From: Acidaminococcaceae bacterium
GTDB taxonomy: Bacteria > Bacillota > Negativicutes > Acidaminococcales > Acidaminococcaceae
NCBI GenBank assembly: GCA_017405945.1
Contig: JAFQZL010000032.1
Span: 1-64,000, forward strand
DNA length: 64,000 nucleotides
Reading direction: 5' to 3'
Numbering within the stretch: the stretch's first letter is position 1; the number at the start of each line of letters is the position of its first letter. The notes beneath the pieces were generated by a model that saw only the letters and a program-made list of their open reading frames with translations, was not told the DNA's origin and searched no databases. Both the position numbers and the translations under genes were made by a program. Below, one piece after another: positions 42,538 through 51,298 of the stretch.

Positions 42538-43425
42538 ATGGCTAAAAAAGAAATTCTTGTTGGTTATGGCGTAGACATTGACGCGGTCGCCGGCTGGTTA
42601 GGCTCCTACGGCGGCGAAGATTCACCGGACGATATTTCCCGCGGTCTGTTCGCCGGTGAAGTGGGCATCCCCCGTCTGCTGAAATTATTCAAGAAAAACA
42701 ACCTCAAGGTAACCTGGTTCGCTCCGGGCCATTCCATTGAAACCTTCCCCGAACAGATGAAGATGATCGTGGCTGACGGTCATGAAATCGGCGCCCACGG
42801 CTATGCACACGAAAATCCCATCGCGATGACCCCGCAGCAGGAAGAAGACATCCTGGTAAGGAGCATTGAACTGATCACCGAGCTGACCGGCAAACCGCCT
42901 ACGGGCTATGTGGCTCCCTGGTGGGAATTCTCTACTGTAACCGACAAACTGCTGAAAAAATACGGCATTAAATACGACCATTCCCTGATGCATCACGACT
43001 GCCTGCCGTATTATGTCCGCATTGGCGACACCTGGAGCAAGATCGATTATTCCGCTCCGGCATCCACCTGGATGAAACCGTTGATCCGCGGCGAAGAGAC
43101 CGACCTGGTTGAAATTCCGGCCAACTGGGACCTGGACGACATTCCGCCTCTGATGTTCATTAAGAAATCCCCCAACAGCTTCGGTTTCCATAATCCGCAT
43201 GATATCTTCGGTATGTGGGAAGATTCGTTCGATTATGTATATGAAAACTACGACTGGGCTATTTTCCCGATGACCATCCATCCGGACGTATCCGGCCGTA
43301 TCAAGAGCCTGGGCTGCCACCAGCACCTGATCGACCACATCAATTCCTTCGAAGGAGTACGGTGGTGCACGCTGAACGAAATGGCTGACGAATTCCTGAA
43401 GAGAAATCCCAAACCCAAAAAGTAA
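42538..43425 (+). CDS. Polysaccharide deacetylase-fold hydrolase, imidase/PgdA-like
   Basis: 295 residues after AAGGAGGA. NodB-type metal site: D13/D15 in [10 protein letters not shown]87 and H91 in [24 protein letters not shown] is the second conserved block and [12 protein letters not shown] holds the catalytic His near the end. Length and motif wording match the group containing Helicobacter PgdA (HP0310) and bacterial cyclic-imide hydrolases. No signal peptide, so a cytoplasmic imidase is more likely than a cell-wall deacetylase. It sits between a nitrilase and a CobW metallochaperone. Confidence 0.8.
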   Translation: MAKKEILVGYGVDIDAVAGWLGSYGGEDSPDDISRGLFAGEVGIPRLLKLFKKNNLKVTWFAPGHSIETFPEQMKMIVADGHEIGAHGYAHENPIAMTPQQEEDILVRSIELITELTGKPPTGYVAPWWEFSTVTDKLLKKYGIKYDHSLMHHDCLPYYVRIGDTWSKIDYSAPASTWMKPLIRGEETDLVEIPANWDLDDIPPLMFIKKSPNSFGFHNPHDIFGMWEDSFDYVYENYDWAIFPMTIHPDVSGRIKSLGCHQHLIDHINSFEGVRWCTLNEMADEFLKRNPKPKK

Positions 43426-43571
43426 GCAGGGGTTCTTCCCGGCCCGAAGGCAGGACGCATCCTTTGCGGCTTACCTCCGGCCAGGTTCAATCACTTCTTT
43501 TTCGCGGAGGCCGTTTCCACGGTCTCCGCACACCACCCTGTAAAAAACCGTTCCCGAAAGGAGGGATTCGT

Positions 43572-43916
43572 ATGTGCGTTTTGTGTGGTGAATTAGTAAT
43601 GCATGTCCACTGGACCGATCAGCCGCTCCATGATGTGGAATACAGAAATAAGACCACCATCACGGCGGGAGAAGGACAGCGTGACAGAAGAAGGCTGCGC
43701 ATACGCCGCGTCGCCATCGCCAACAAGATTCTTGAATATTACGGCCTGAACATCCGGGACTGGAACGGCAGCAAATATGTGATTGCTGATAAAAAAGGAA
43801 ACAGCAAGATTGTTCACGACCTGGGCGGCATGTGGAAGACAGCGTCGGATATGTGCCATAAGGAGATGGATCCGCTGGATCCCGGTTTCCTGAAGGCCAT
43901 TCAGGAAGGTGCGTGA
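43572..43916 (+). CDS. Small Cys/His protein of unknown function in the imidase operon
   Basis: 114 residues from ATG 43572 (AAAGGAGGG). It starts MCVLCGELVMHVHWTD, with C-x2-C and H-x-H suitable for metal binding, then a basic region (QRDRRRLRIRRVAIANKILEYYGL) and DWNGSKYVIADKKGNSKIVHDLGGMW. I do not know a function. It is 6 bp before the CobW gene, so it may be the metal acceptor or partner of CobW. Confidence 0.7.
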   Translation: MCVLCGELVMHVHWTDQPLHDVEYRNKTTITAGEGQRDRRRLRIRRVAIANKILEYYGLNIRDWNGSKYVIADKKGNSKIVHDLGGMWKTASDMCHKEMDPLDPGFLKAIQEGA

Positions 43917-43922
43917 GGACAG

Positions 43923-44966
43923 ATGAGCGTCTCCGGGGACAACAGACATCCGATCACCATCGTCACGGGATTTTTAGGCAGCGGCAAGACTACGCTTCTG
44001 GCGAACGTGCTCCGGGACAAGCGGTTCCGGAACACCGCCGCCATCATCAATGAATTCGGCGAGGCAGGCCTGGACCACCGGCTGATCCGCCGTATAGAGG
44101 AAAAGACCCGTCTTCTCAGCGGCGGCTGTATCTGCTGCAACATGCGGGAGGATCTGGTCAATGAACTGAAGGACATCCTGAACGAACACGAACGGGGGGA
44201 ATTCCCCATGGACCGCGTTGTTATCGAGACAACCGGCCTGGCAGACCCTGCCCCTATCCTTTTTTCCATTCTCATGGATCCGTTGCTGACCAACCGCTAC
44301 TATGTGGATAATGTGGTCTGCTGCCTTGACGCAGCAAACGGTGAGCTGCACCTGAAGAACAACCCTGAATCGGTAAAACAGATTGCCGTGGCGGATACTG
44401 TCATCATTACCAAGATTGATCTGGTACATGATCATATGGTCGAAGAGATGCATCACAGGCTGCGCCATCTGAATCCGGCCGCCGTGGTGCTTACGGCTGC
44501 CAACGGGCAAATCGATCCCCAGGCCGTCTTCGGCGACGGACAGAGCCGTATGGAAACCAGACTGACCACGCTGAAATACAACCCTGATGCGCAGGATTCC
44601 AGGCATGAAAGCGATGTCAGGTCCATGTCAATTAAGTTCTACGATCCTCTGGACTGGACGGCCTTCGGTTTGTGGATGAGCATGCTTCTGTACAGGCACG
44701 GGGAAAAAATGCTCCGGATCAAGGGCATTGTGGATGTCGGAGACCAGGGTCCCATCGTCATCAACGGCGTGCAGCATATCATCCACCCGCCCCATCATCT
44801 GGAAGACTGGAACGGGGAAGAACATAACTCCCAGATTGTCTTTATCATGAAAGGGCTGGACCCCCATCAGGTCATGGATTCCCTGATCGCGTTCCAGAAC
44901 ATACTGGGCTCTGCGCCCGTGATTGAAGAAATCAATGCGAATCCATACTGTAAGAAGCGGAACTGA
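43923..44966 (+). CDS. CobW/COG0523-family metallochaperone GTPase
   Basis: 347 residues. GFLGSGKTTLL is the P-loop, GGCICCNMRED the C-x-C-C metal motif, IETTGLADPAPI the Walker B/switch region, and TKIDLV the guanine-specificity motif (NKxD-like). A CobW_C domain follows (about residues 235-340) with HPPHHLEDW. Family members deliver zinc, cobalt or iron to client enzymes with GTP. The client here is plausibly the metal-dependent deacetylase-fold enzyme two genes upstream. Confidence 0.92.
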   Translation: MSVSGDNRHPITIVTGFLGSGKTTLLANVLRDKRFRNTAAIINEFGEAGLDHRLIRRIEEKTRLLSGGCICCNMREDLVNELKDILNEHERGEFPMDRVVIETTGLADPAPILFSILMDPLLTNRYYVDNVVCCLDAANGELHLKNNPESVKQIAVADTVIITKIDLVHDHMVEEMHHRLRHLNPAAVVLTAANGQIDPQAVFGDGQSRMETRLTTLKYNPDAQDSRHESDVRSMSIKFYDPLDWTAFGLWMSMLLYRHGEKMLRIKGIVDVGDQGPIVINGVQHIIHPPHHLEDWNGEEHNSQIVFIMKGLDPHQVMDSLIAFQNILGSAPVIEEINANPYCKKRN

Positions 44967-45047
44967 ACGCTCTTCGGGCTGAGCGAGGGAATTACTGCTT
45001 ACCTGATGAAGGTAAGAGGCTGTAACAGAAATCAGTACAAAAACAAA

Positions 45048-45090
45048 TCGCAGCCAGCTGGCGGAAATGTCAGCCGGTTGCGATATTTTT
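45048..45090 (+). terminator. Terminator between CobW and macro-domain genes
   Basis: TCGCAGCCAGCTG/CAGCCGGTTGCGA, then TATTTTT. Confidence 0.7.
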
Positions 45091-45106
45091 ATGGTTTAAA
45101 AGTAAA

Positions 45107-46426
45107 TTAGATAGTGGTCAGGCCAAAGTCTTCCAGAAGACCGTTGACCTCCCAGACGTCCCGTTTGTTGGCGCCAATGCAATAGGAAATGACAAGGTCG
45201 GTCAGTTTGCTGCGGGACAGGACGAAACCCGCCGCGTTCAGTAACTTATCGGTTTCTTCCGGGGAAAGTTTCAGGCCCAGGGCCAGCCGGACAGCGGTGT
45301 ACTTTTTCGGCTGGTAGTCAATATTGCCCAGGATTTTGGAAAACAGTTTCCGGTCCAGGCAGGCGTTGTTGTAAACTTCCGGCGGATCCATGTGTTTTTC
45401 CCGCATGAAGCGGATCAGCAGCTGCGTAAAGGTTTCTTCAACGGAAAAATCATCCGGTCTGGGGCTCTTCCCTGCAGGTTCATAGCTTTCATGCAGCCAG
45501 CGTCGCAGCGAGGCAGACCTGTGGCGCTCTTCCCGGGAGACAGGCCGGGCGGCAGCTGCTGCGGGGGTACTTTCCGTTGCAGGAGCAATCCCCATGGCCG
45601 CTTCCTCTTCCCGGTCAAAATCCGGAGCCGTGCGTTTGGCCGAAGCAATTTTCGAAAAACGTATCTTCTCGCTGATTTCCTCGTCCGGCAGGGCTTTTTT
45701 AGCCTTTTTTGCAGCCCGTTTTCCGGGAGCCGGCGGTTCGATATCTTCATAATCCGCAGCAATATCGTAGGATATGCTGACATCAGCATCGTAGAAGGCA
45801 GCATTGCTTTCGGCAGGAAGTTCTTCTGCGTTTTCCGCGGATTCCTCTTCAAAATGGTAATGTTCGCGGATGTATTCTGCCACGCGCCGGAAAGCAGCCT
45901 CATCGGGGAACCGGGAATAATCCCTGCGCCGCCGGACGTTTGCGTTGTAACTGCGTTCGCGCAGGTACAGCACGATATAGATTTCCATGTCTGCTTTTGT
46001 TTCGGTTAAGAAACGCCGGCAGGTATCGTAGGCGATCTGCAGGGCATCGTTATAGGGATAGCCGTAGGCCCCGGCGGAGATCAGGGGAAAGGCCACGGAT
46101 CTGCAATGATTCTGTTGCGCCAGTTCCAGGGAACTGATATAACAGGAGGTCAGCAGCGTTTTTTCGTGGAAGCCGCCGCCCTGCCACACGGGTCCCACCG
46201 TATGGATGATATATTTTGCGGGCAGGTTGAAACCGGGAGAGAGTTTTGCCTGGCCGGTAGGACAGCCGCCCAGGGTTTTGCAGAAGGCATGGAGCTGTTC
46301 CGCTCCCGCCGCCGCGTGGATGGCGCCGTCCACACCGCCGCCGCCCCGCAGTTCGTTATTGGCTGCGTTGACGATGGCATCCACTTCCAGTTTGGTAATG
46401 TCGCCGCGGATAAATGTTACAGGCAT
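45107..46426 (-). CDS. Macro-domain protein with C-terminal helical domain
   Basis: 439 residues from ATG 46426 (AAGGAG upstream). Residues 1-170 are a macro domain: [48 protein letters not shown] and [12 protein letters not shown], with the ADP-ribose site complete, as in O-acetyl-ADP-ribose deacetylases. Residues 210-330 are a charged, low-complexity linker. The last about 105 residues ([36 protein letters not shown]...[14 protein letters not shown]) form an HTH-like helical domain. Macro fusions may read ADP-ribose signals in regulation or defence; the role here is unknown. Confidence 0.85.
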   Translation of the reverse strand: MPVTFIRGDITKLEVDAIVNAANNELRGGGGVDGAIHAAAGAEQLHAFCKTLGGCPTGQAKLSPGFNLPAKYIIHTVGPVWQGGGFHEKTLLTSCYISSLELAQQNHCRSVAFPLISAGAYGYPYNDALQIAYDTCRRFLTETKADMEIYIVLYLRERSYNANVRRRRDYSRFPDEAAFRRVAEYIREHYHFEEESAENAEELPAESNAAFYDADVSISYDIAADYEDIEPPAPGKRAAKKAKKALPDEEISEKIRFSKIASAKRTAPDFDREEEAAMGIAPATESTPAAAAARPVSREERHRSASLRRWLHESYEPAGKSPRPDDFSVEETFTQLLIRFMREKHMDPPEVYNNACLDRKLFSKILGNIDYQPKKYTAVRLALGLKLSPEETDKLLNAAGFVLSRSKLTDLVISYCIGANKRDVWEVNGLLEDFGLTTI

Positions 46427-46448
46427 AGTGTTACTCCTTATGTTACTA

Positions 46449-46494
46449 ACAGCCCTTGCCTCACAAAGTGAGAGCAAAGGCTGTGTATTTTTTG
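46449..46494. terminator. Hairpin between VanX-like and macro-domain genes
   Basis: ACAGCCCTTGC/GCAAAGGCTGT with a TATTTTTT run on the plus strand. For the minus-strand genes it has no T-run, so the role is unclear. Confidence 0.4.
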
Positions 46495-46535
46495 GCAAAG
46501 ACAAATTCTGCGTGTTTGATGGAAAAGCTAAACCC

Positions 46536-47297
46536 TTACGCAGCCGGCTTCAGTTCCTGAACGGCCGGTTTCGCTTCCCGTTTCACGGAAGCTTCGCTGA
46601 CCGGGAAGGTGAAATAAGTATCCGGATAGGGCTCGTTTTTCAGCGTGAAATGCCACCATTCTTCCACCAGCGGCTTAAAGCCGTGGGCCAGCATCGCTTC
46701 CCGGAGGATCATGCGGTTTTTATACTGCTTTTTTGTAATCTTTTTGTAGTCCGGGTGGGAAAGCTGCCCGAAATAATCAAAGGTGCCGCCCATGTCCACT
46801 TCTTTTTCCAGGGTCATGTCGAACAGGGTCAGGTCTACCGTGCTGCCCCGGCTGTGGCCGGAGTGTTCCGCTATGTAACCCAGGGGGAACAGCACGTCTT
46901 TTGTCAGTTCCGGATAAAAATAGGGTTTCATGCGGGTATCCTTAAAATCTTTGGCCCAGCGGGCGAAATGGGAAACCGCCATCTGGGGACGGTAGGCGTC
47001 GAAAATCTTCAAGCGGTAGCCTTTTTTGATTACGTCATCGCTGACCGCTTTCAGGGCCAGGGCCGCTTCTTTTGTCAGCAGGGCGGTGGGCTGGTGGTAA
47101 CCGTCGATGCGGTCCCCTACAAAGTTGTAAGTGGAAAAGTAACGGATTTCCAGAATCGTGTCCGGCACCACGTCAGTCAATACGACGAAGTCCGAAGCGT
47201 CGCCGGACAGTTTGACCTCGTCCTGGGCGCGGGCTTCCTGTCCGCAGAACCCCAGAATGGCGATACAGAGCGTCAGGATCATAAGCAGTTTCTTCAT
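46536..47297 (-). CDS. Exported VanX-like D-Ala-D-Ala dipeptidase (M15D)
   Basis: 253 residues with signal peptide ([24 protein letters not shown]). [10 protein letters not shown] holds the conserved Arg, [13 protein letters not shown] the zinc His and Asp, and EEWWHFTL the catalytic Glu and last zinc His. The enzyme hydrolyses D-alanyl-D-alanine. Exported forms probably recycle wall peptides and are not by themselves vancomycin resistance. A Lys/Pro/Ala-rich tail ends the protein. Confidence 0.9.
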   Translation of the reverse strand: MKKLLMILTLCIAILGFCGQEARAQDEVKLSGDASDFVVLTDVVPDTILEIRYFSTYNFVGDRIDGYHQPTALLTKEAALALKAVSDDVIKKGYRLKIFDAYRPQMAVSHFARWAKDFKDTRMKPYFYPELTKDVLFPLGYIAEHSGHSRGSTVDLTLFDMTLEKEVDMGGTFDYFGQLSHPDYKKITKKQYKNRMILREAMLAHGFKPLVEEWWHFTLKNEPYPDTYFTFPVSEASVKREAKPAVQELKPAA

Positions 47298-47350
47298 AAA
47301 TGATTCCCCCTCTTGTTGGTTTAAAAATTGTATGTTTTTTAATGTAAACG

Positions 47351-47887
47351 CTATCTCTTATACAAAAAATCCGTGAGCAGTCCGGCTACATAGCCTACGC
47401 AGATGCCGCCCAGGATATCGGTGGGGTAATGCAAACCCAGATATAAACGGGAGAACGCTACCAGCGCCGCAATCAGAAACGCGGGGATGCTGTAGCGCTT
47501 CGGCAAAATGCGACAGATGATAAATGCCACGGCAAAGGCCAGGGTGGTATGCCCTGAAGGGAAGGAAAAGCCTTTGGGCGCTTTCTTAACCGCGGGCACC
47601 AGCGACGGAACGTCCAGAAAGGGACGGGGGCGCATGATCAGTTTCTTCAGGTAATCCTTCATGAAATCACCCAGCAGGCCGCTGATCACACAGGCGGAGG
47701 CGATGGGGAAGATTCTCCGTTTTTCCCACAGCAGCATAAGGGCTACATACACGCCCAGGACAATGACTCCGTAATCGGAAACGGCTTTAAAAAACGGCGT
47801 CAGGGACGGGGAACGCAGGTTGTTCTGTATGAAAAGCAGAATAGCTCCGTCGATCTGGAGCACTGTATCGGGAATCGCGACAGGCAT
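47351..47887 (-). CDS. PAP2-family membrane phosphatase
   Basis: 178 residues from ATG 47887 (AGGAAG upstream). Motifs: KKLIMRPRPF, PSGHTTLAF and SRLYLGLHYPTD; five to six membrane segments. Probably an undecaprenyl-diphosphate or phosphatidate phosphatase. It precedes the VanX-like gene on the same strand, a fit with cell-wall recycling. Confidence 0.9.
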   Translation of the reverse strand: MPVAIPDTVLQIDGAILLFIQNNLRSPSLTPFFKAVSDYGVIVLGVYVALMLLWEKRRIFPIASACVISGLLGDFMKDYLKKLIMRPRPFLDVPSLVPAVKKAPKGFSFPSGHTTLAFAVAFIICRILPKRYSIPAFLIAALVAFSRLYLGLHYPTDILGGICVGYVAGLLTDFLYKR

Positions 47888-48082
47888 GGCTAACACTTCC
47901 TTTTACTTCTTTTTTACTATTATACTATATCCGCAAAGCTTACGCAAAAATGCAGAGCGGATATGTTACAAATTTTGATTTTATGCTACAATAATGTTGA
48001 ATTATTGTTTTGAATTATTATTATTATATTGTCGTCCGGTATCGGAATGACAAACAGAATTTTTTTCAGGGAGGGTAAAGCG

Positions 48083-49360
48083 ATGAGACGGATGCGGAAT
48101 CTTTTATCCATGATCGTAATGCTGGTGTGTTTGCTGGTTACGGTTTCCGCCTGGGCCATGCCGCCGGAGGACGGAATCTATGAAATGAAAGATGTAAACG
48201 GAAAAGTGACGGCCAGGATGTTTATCATCACGCTGCGCGGGAAGGCTTCCGAAACCCAGGAAGGCTTTACCATGGAAACGTCCCCGGGAGCGCCCATCAT
48301 CGCGATGCAGGCGCTGGACGGGAACGGGAACGTGACCGAAGAACTGGCCACCTGCTACACCTGGAAGACGGATACGGCCGGCGCGGGGGAAACGGGCATC
48401 CGCCTGCGGGGTGAAACCCTGCAGAATGCCATGCAGAAGTTCAGGAAGTTTACACCGGAGGTCTTCAGCACGTCGTTTGGCCAGCAGGTGGAATTCGGAT
48501 TTGTGAACGAAGGCAGGGCCAACGCGTACAACTGCAGCGACGCGCTGAACGGCGAGTATGTCAGAAACAGTTCTGCGACATATCATTATCCGATTTCCGT
48601 ATTGTTGTTTGTTTATGAAAAGACCTTAAATTCCCACGCGTTTTTAAACAAGGGTATTTCGCCTAACACCTACTCTCTGAGTGATGAACAGGAAGCGGGG
48701 CCCTGGCACGGCGATTACTATGTGCTGAACGTGAGCAATCCGGACCGGCAGGACATGTGGACTGTGACGGCGGAGAAAAGTCTGCGCATCGTGATGGAAA
48801 ACCACAACCGTGATTACAGCTTCCTGTTCGTAAGGGACAATTATCACGGCGATCCTTCCTATGTGGGTATCACCTGGAGCGCTTTTACCGGGGAAGCCAT
48901 GACCAGTGTCAACGCGCTGTACCTGCACCGGCATATGACGGTGTTCGCGCCGGAGATGCTGGAGAATCCCGATACCTTTATCCGTCTGACGGATTTCTAC
49001 AGCGGGGAAGGACCTGACGCGGTTACCACCAATGCCATGGCGGTATTGGTGCCGGAAGGCAACGACACCATGCGCCTGGGTCATGCGAACATTTCAGACA
49101 GGGGAAACATCCAGTTCTTTAAGGAAATGGGCCGCGCCGAAATCAAAGGCGAGGGTGTGCGGATCCGTGAACAGCCCAATACCAATTGCGCGATCCTGGG
49201 CGAAAAGGATACGGGTTATCCGCTGACTGTGCTGGGTTTCGTGAAGGAGCCGGGGGAAAAATACGGCACGTATAAATGGGCGAAAGTACAGCTGGACGAC
49301 GGAACGGTCGGTTATGTGAGCGGCCAGTTCATCCGGGGCATCGACACACCGTTTGACTGA
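48083..49360 (+). CDS. Exported protein with C-terminal bacterial SH3 domain
   Basis: 425 residues from ATG 48083 (AGGGAGGG). Signal peptide ends SAWAM. Residues 25-350 are unrecognised beta-rich sequence. The last 75 residues (GEGVRIREQPNTNCAILGEKDTGYPLTVLG...YKWAKVQLDDGTVGYVSGQFI) form an SH3b domain, which usually binds peptidoglycan or peptides. Likely a periplasmic or wall-attached protein. Confidence 0.78.
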   Translation: MRRMRNLLSMIVMLVCLLVTVSAWAMPPEDGIYEMKDVNGKVTARMFIITLRGKASETQEGFTMETSPGAPIIAMQALDGNGNVTEELATCYTWKTDTAGAGETGIRLRGETLQNAMQKFRKFTPEVFSTSFGQQVEFGFVNEGRANAYNCSDALNGEYVRNSSATYHYPISVLLFVYEKTLNSHAFLNKGISPNTYSLSDEQEAGPWHGDYYVLNVSNPDRQDMWTVTAEKSLRIVMENHNRDYSFLFVRDNYHGDPSYVGITWSAFTGEAMTSVNALYLHRHMTVFAPEMLENPDTFIRLTDFYSGEGPDAVTTNAMAVLVPEGNDTMRLGHANISDRGNIQFFKEMGRAEIKGEGVRIREQPNTNCAILGEKDTGYPLTVLGFVKEPGEKYGTYKWAKVQLDDGTVGYVSGQFIRGIDTPFD

Positions 49361-49468
49361 GAAAGGAATGCAGCGGCCGTAACTTTCCCGGTCAGCAGGA
49401 CGGCTTTACGGCCGTTCTGCAAAGAAGGACGCGGCAGCAGTTTATAATTTTATAACATCATAAAGCAA

Positions 49469-49508
49469 AAGGGACTGGCAGGACGAATCCTGCACAGTCC
49501 CTTTTTCA
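49469..49508. terminator. Bidirectional terminator
   Basis: AAGGGACTG/CAGTCCCTT with CAGGA/TCCTG in the upper stem; T-run on the plus side and A-run before it. It lies between convergent genes. Confidence 0.8.
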
Positions 49509-49594
49509 GAGAGGGGTGTCATATGTCTACTCAGGGAGGTGTCTTCATTCTGCCGGATATTTTTCCGGGTTGCGTTTGCCTGTCATCCTTTTGT

Positions 49595-50251
49595 CTACTC
49601 TGCGTATTCCACATGATCAGGGTGACTGGCGCGGTGCGAGTTGTTGGCAATAATCGCGCCGATGATGCCGCCTACGACCAATGCGCCGATCCAGTCTCCG
49701 CGGTGCATGCTGCGGTGGTCGTTATGATGGTGATGACGTGGCGGCGGTGCAGGGTGATGACGCTGAATGACGGGGCCGCCGCGATGGATAACAGGACCGC
49801 CGTGGCGGATGGAGCCGCCTTTGTGCGCCATGGGCTGTGCTTTATGCCCCGGACCGCCGCGATGGATGGAACCGCCTTTGTGCATCATGGGCTGCGCTTT
49901 GTGGCCCGGACCGCCGCGATGGACGGAACCGCCTTTGTGCGCCATGGGTTGTGCTTTATGCCCCGGGCCGCCTTTGTGCAGGGGCTGCATTCTATGAGCC
50001 GGCGTGCTTTTATGAACGGCCGGTCTTGCCTGGTGGCCGGGACTCTGCCTTTGCACAGGGGCTTTCATCTGATGGCCGGAGGGGCCTTTCCGTGTTTCCG
50101 GCCGGATCTGCCGGGACTGTGCCGGGGGCCTGCCGCCGCCATTATGATGGGCTGCCGCTGCTTCGGACACGCCCATTATGAAAGAAGTGCTTAAGAAACT
50201 GGTCATCAGGGTCACTGCCAGTAATTTCTGTAACTTTTTGGAAATCGTCAT
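49595..50251 (-). CDS. Exported His/Gly/Pro-rich repeat protein
   Basis: 218 residues from ATG 50251 (GGAGGGG upstream). Signal peptide ends SEAAAA. The middle has three copies of a 19-residue unit (GGPGHKAQPMAHKGGSVHR) then HGGPVIHRGGPVIQRHHPAPPPRHHHH, all basic and His-rich. The end holds WIGALVVGGIIGAIIAN, a glycine-zipper helix. Possible roles are metal binding or cell-surface interaction; not known. Confidence 0.7.
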   Translation of the reverse strand: MTISKKLQKLLAVTLMTSFLSTSFIMGVSEAAAAHHNGGGRPPAQSRQIRPETRKGPSGHQMKAPVQRQSPGHQARPAVHKSTPAHRMQPLHKGGPGHKAQPMAHKGGSVHRGGPGHKAQPMMHKGGSIHRGGPGHKAQPMAHKGGSIRHGGPVIHRGGPVIQRHHPAPPPRHHHHNDHRSMHRGDWIGALVVGGIIGAIIANNSHRASHPDHVEYAE

Positions 50252-50593
50252 TGTATTCCCCTCCGTTCCTGCCGGTGCTGCGATGTTATATGAAAGTGTT
50301 TCCGGCAACAGCCCTTGCCGGATGTTTTCGTTGTCTGTATCATAGCAGCAGGGTGGGGCAAAACCGTGACAAAAATATGTTTTTTTTATGGCGTTCCGGA
50401 GTTATGGGAGACGATTATAGAAAAACAGGAGAAAATGTGTTACAATAACACAGACATTTAACAGAAGGATGCCGGCGGATTTGTTTTCTCATAAACTGTT
50501 ATCGTATTGGAACAGAAAACTTTTCCGTGGCTGTGTCTGTTTATTTTAATCAGAATATGCTGCAAACCGGACGGCAGCGGAATGGAGATTGCA
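50252..50593. other. Divergent intergenic region with palindrome
   Basis: No gene seen. A 17-bp palindrome TGTGTTA-CAA-TAACACA at 50436-50452 contains a TACAAT -10-like box, suggesting an operator at a promoter for the plus-strand gene. Confidence 0.4.
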
Positions 50594-51007
50594 ATGGTTG
50601 ACGCGAAGAAAATAGAGTTTGAATTCAAAAAATATATGGATATTTACAAGGCGGACCCGGAACTGGGCCATCTGATGCAGCAGATGACCTTCCAGGAACT
50701 GTTCAATGAAAAATTCATGAAAGAGAACAGCAAATTCACTTCCATGGACGACATGCTGTTCAAAAGCGATTTCGGCCTGACGAATCCGCTGGAAATCGAA
50801 AAGGTGAACCAGGACAAGTGGAATGCGTTCATCGCAAGGAACACGGAGTGTGAGAACTGGCACCAGTTCGGCAAACTGGCCATGATTGAATGGATGAAGA
50901 CGGTCATCGACCTGTGGGCCCGGGTGAAGGAAAAACGGGCGAAGGACGCAAAGAACGCGAAGAAAGCGGAGAAGAAAGCACAGAAAGAAAAGAACGTGGG
51001 TAATTGA
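50594..51007 (+). CDS. Hypothetical protein, 137 aa, with Lys/Ala-rich tail
   Basis: ATG 50594 with GGAG 6 bp upstream; ATG 50582 is an alternative. Helical, charged protein (FEFKKYMDIYKADPELGHLMQQMTFQELFNEKFM) ending in KDAKNAKKAEKKAQKEKN, a coiled basic tail. No family recognised. Confidence 0.55.
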   Translation: MVDAKKIEFEFKKYMDIYKADPELGHLMQQMTFQELFNEKFMKENSKFTSMDDMLFKSDFGLTNPLEIEKVNQDKWNAFIARNTECENWHQFGKLAMIEWMKTVIDLWARVKEKRAKDAKNAKKAEKKAQKEKNVGN

Positions 51008-51065
51008 CAGAAGGGATTTACCGGTTATTTCGTTAAGGACGAAAAGGAAAAACAGCATTATCACA

Positions 51066-51107
51066 GGCTTTCAGCTGCCTGAGGGCATGCAGAAAGCCTG
51101 CTTTTTT
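51066..51107 (+). terminator. Terminator after the 137-aa gene
   Basis: AGGCTTTC/GAAAGCCT, then GCTTTTTT. Confidence 0.75.
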
Positions 51108-51227
51108 ATGCCCAGAATGCCGGAAAGTCATTTTAATACTGATGGGGAAGGCTGATAGATCATAAAGACAGAGTCTTGCCAAAAAACGTAAGAAACATAC
51201 ACTAAAAAAAGAATCAGCCAAATAAAG

Positions 51228-51264
51228 AACAGCCGTGGTATTTCTTCGGCAGTTTTGTTATAAT
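51228..51264 (+). promoter_or_regulatory. Hairpin-promoter composite element, copy 9 (decayed stem)
   Basis: AACAGCCGTGG left arm kept, right arm CTTCGGCAG partly decayed, then TTTTGTTATAAT. It lies 35 bp before the kinase start. Confidence 0.6.
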
Positions 51265-51298
51265 AATTAAAGAAGATGTGCAGATAAGGAGGCAATTG

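Noticed and set aside
46536..47297. Vancomycin resistance
   Set aside because: A VanX-like enzyme alone, exported and without vanH, vanA or vanS/R nearby, does not indicate resistance.
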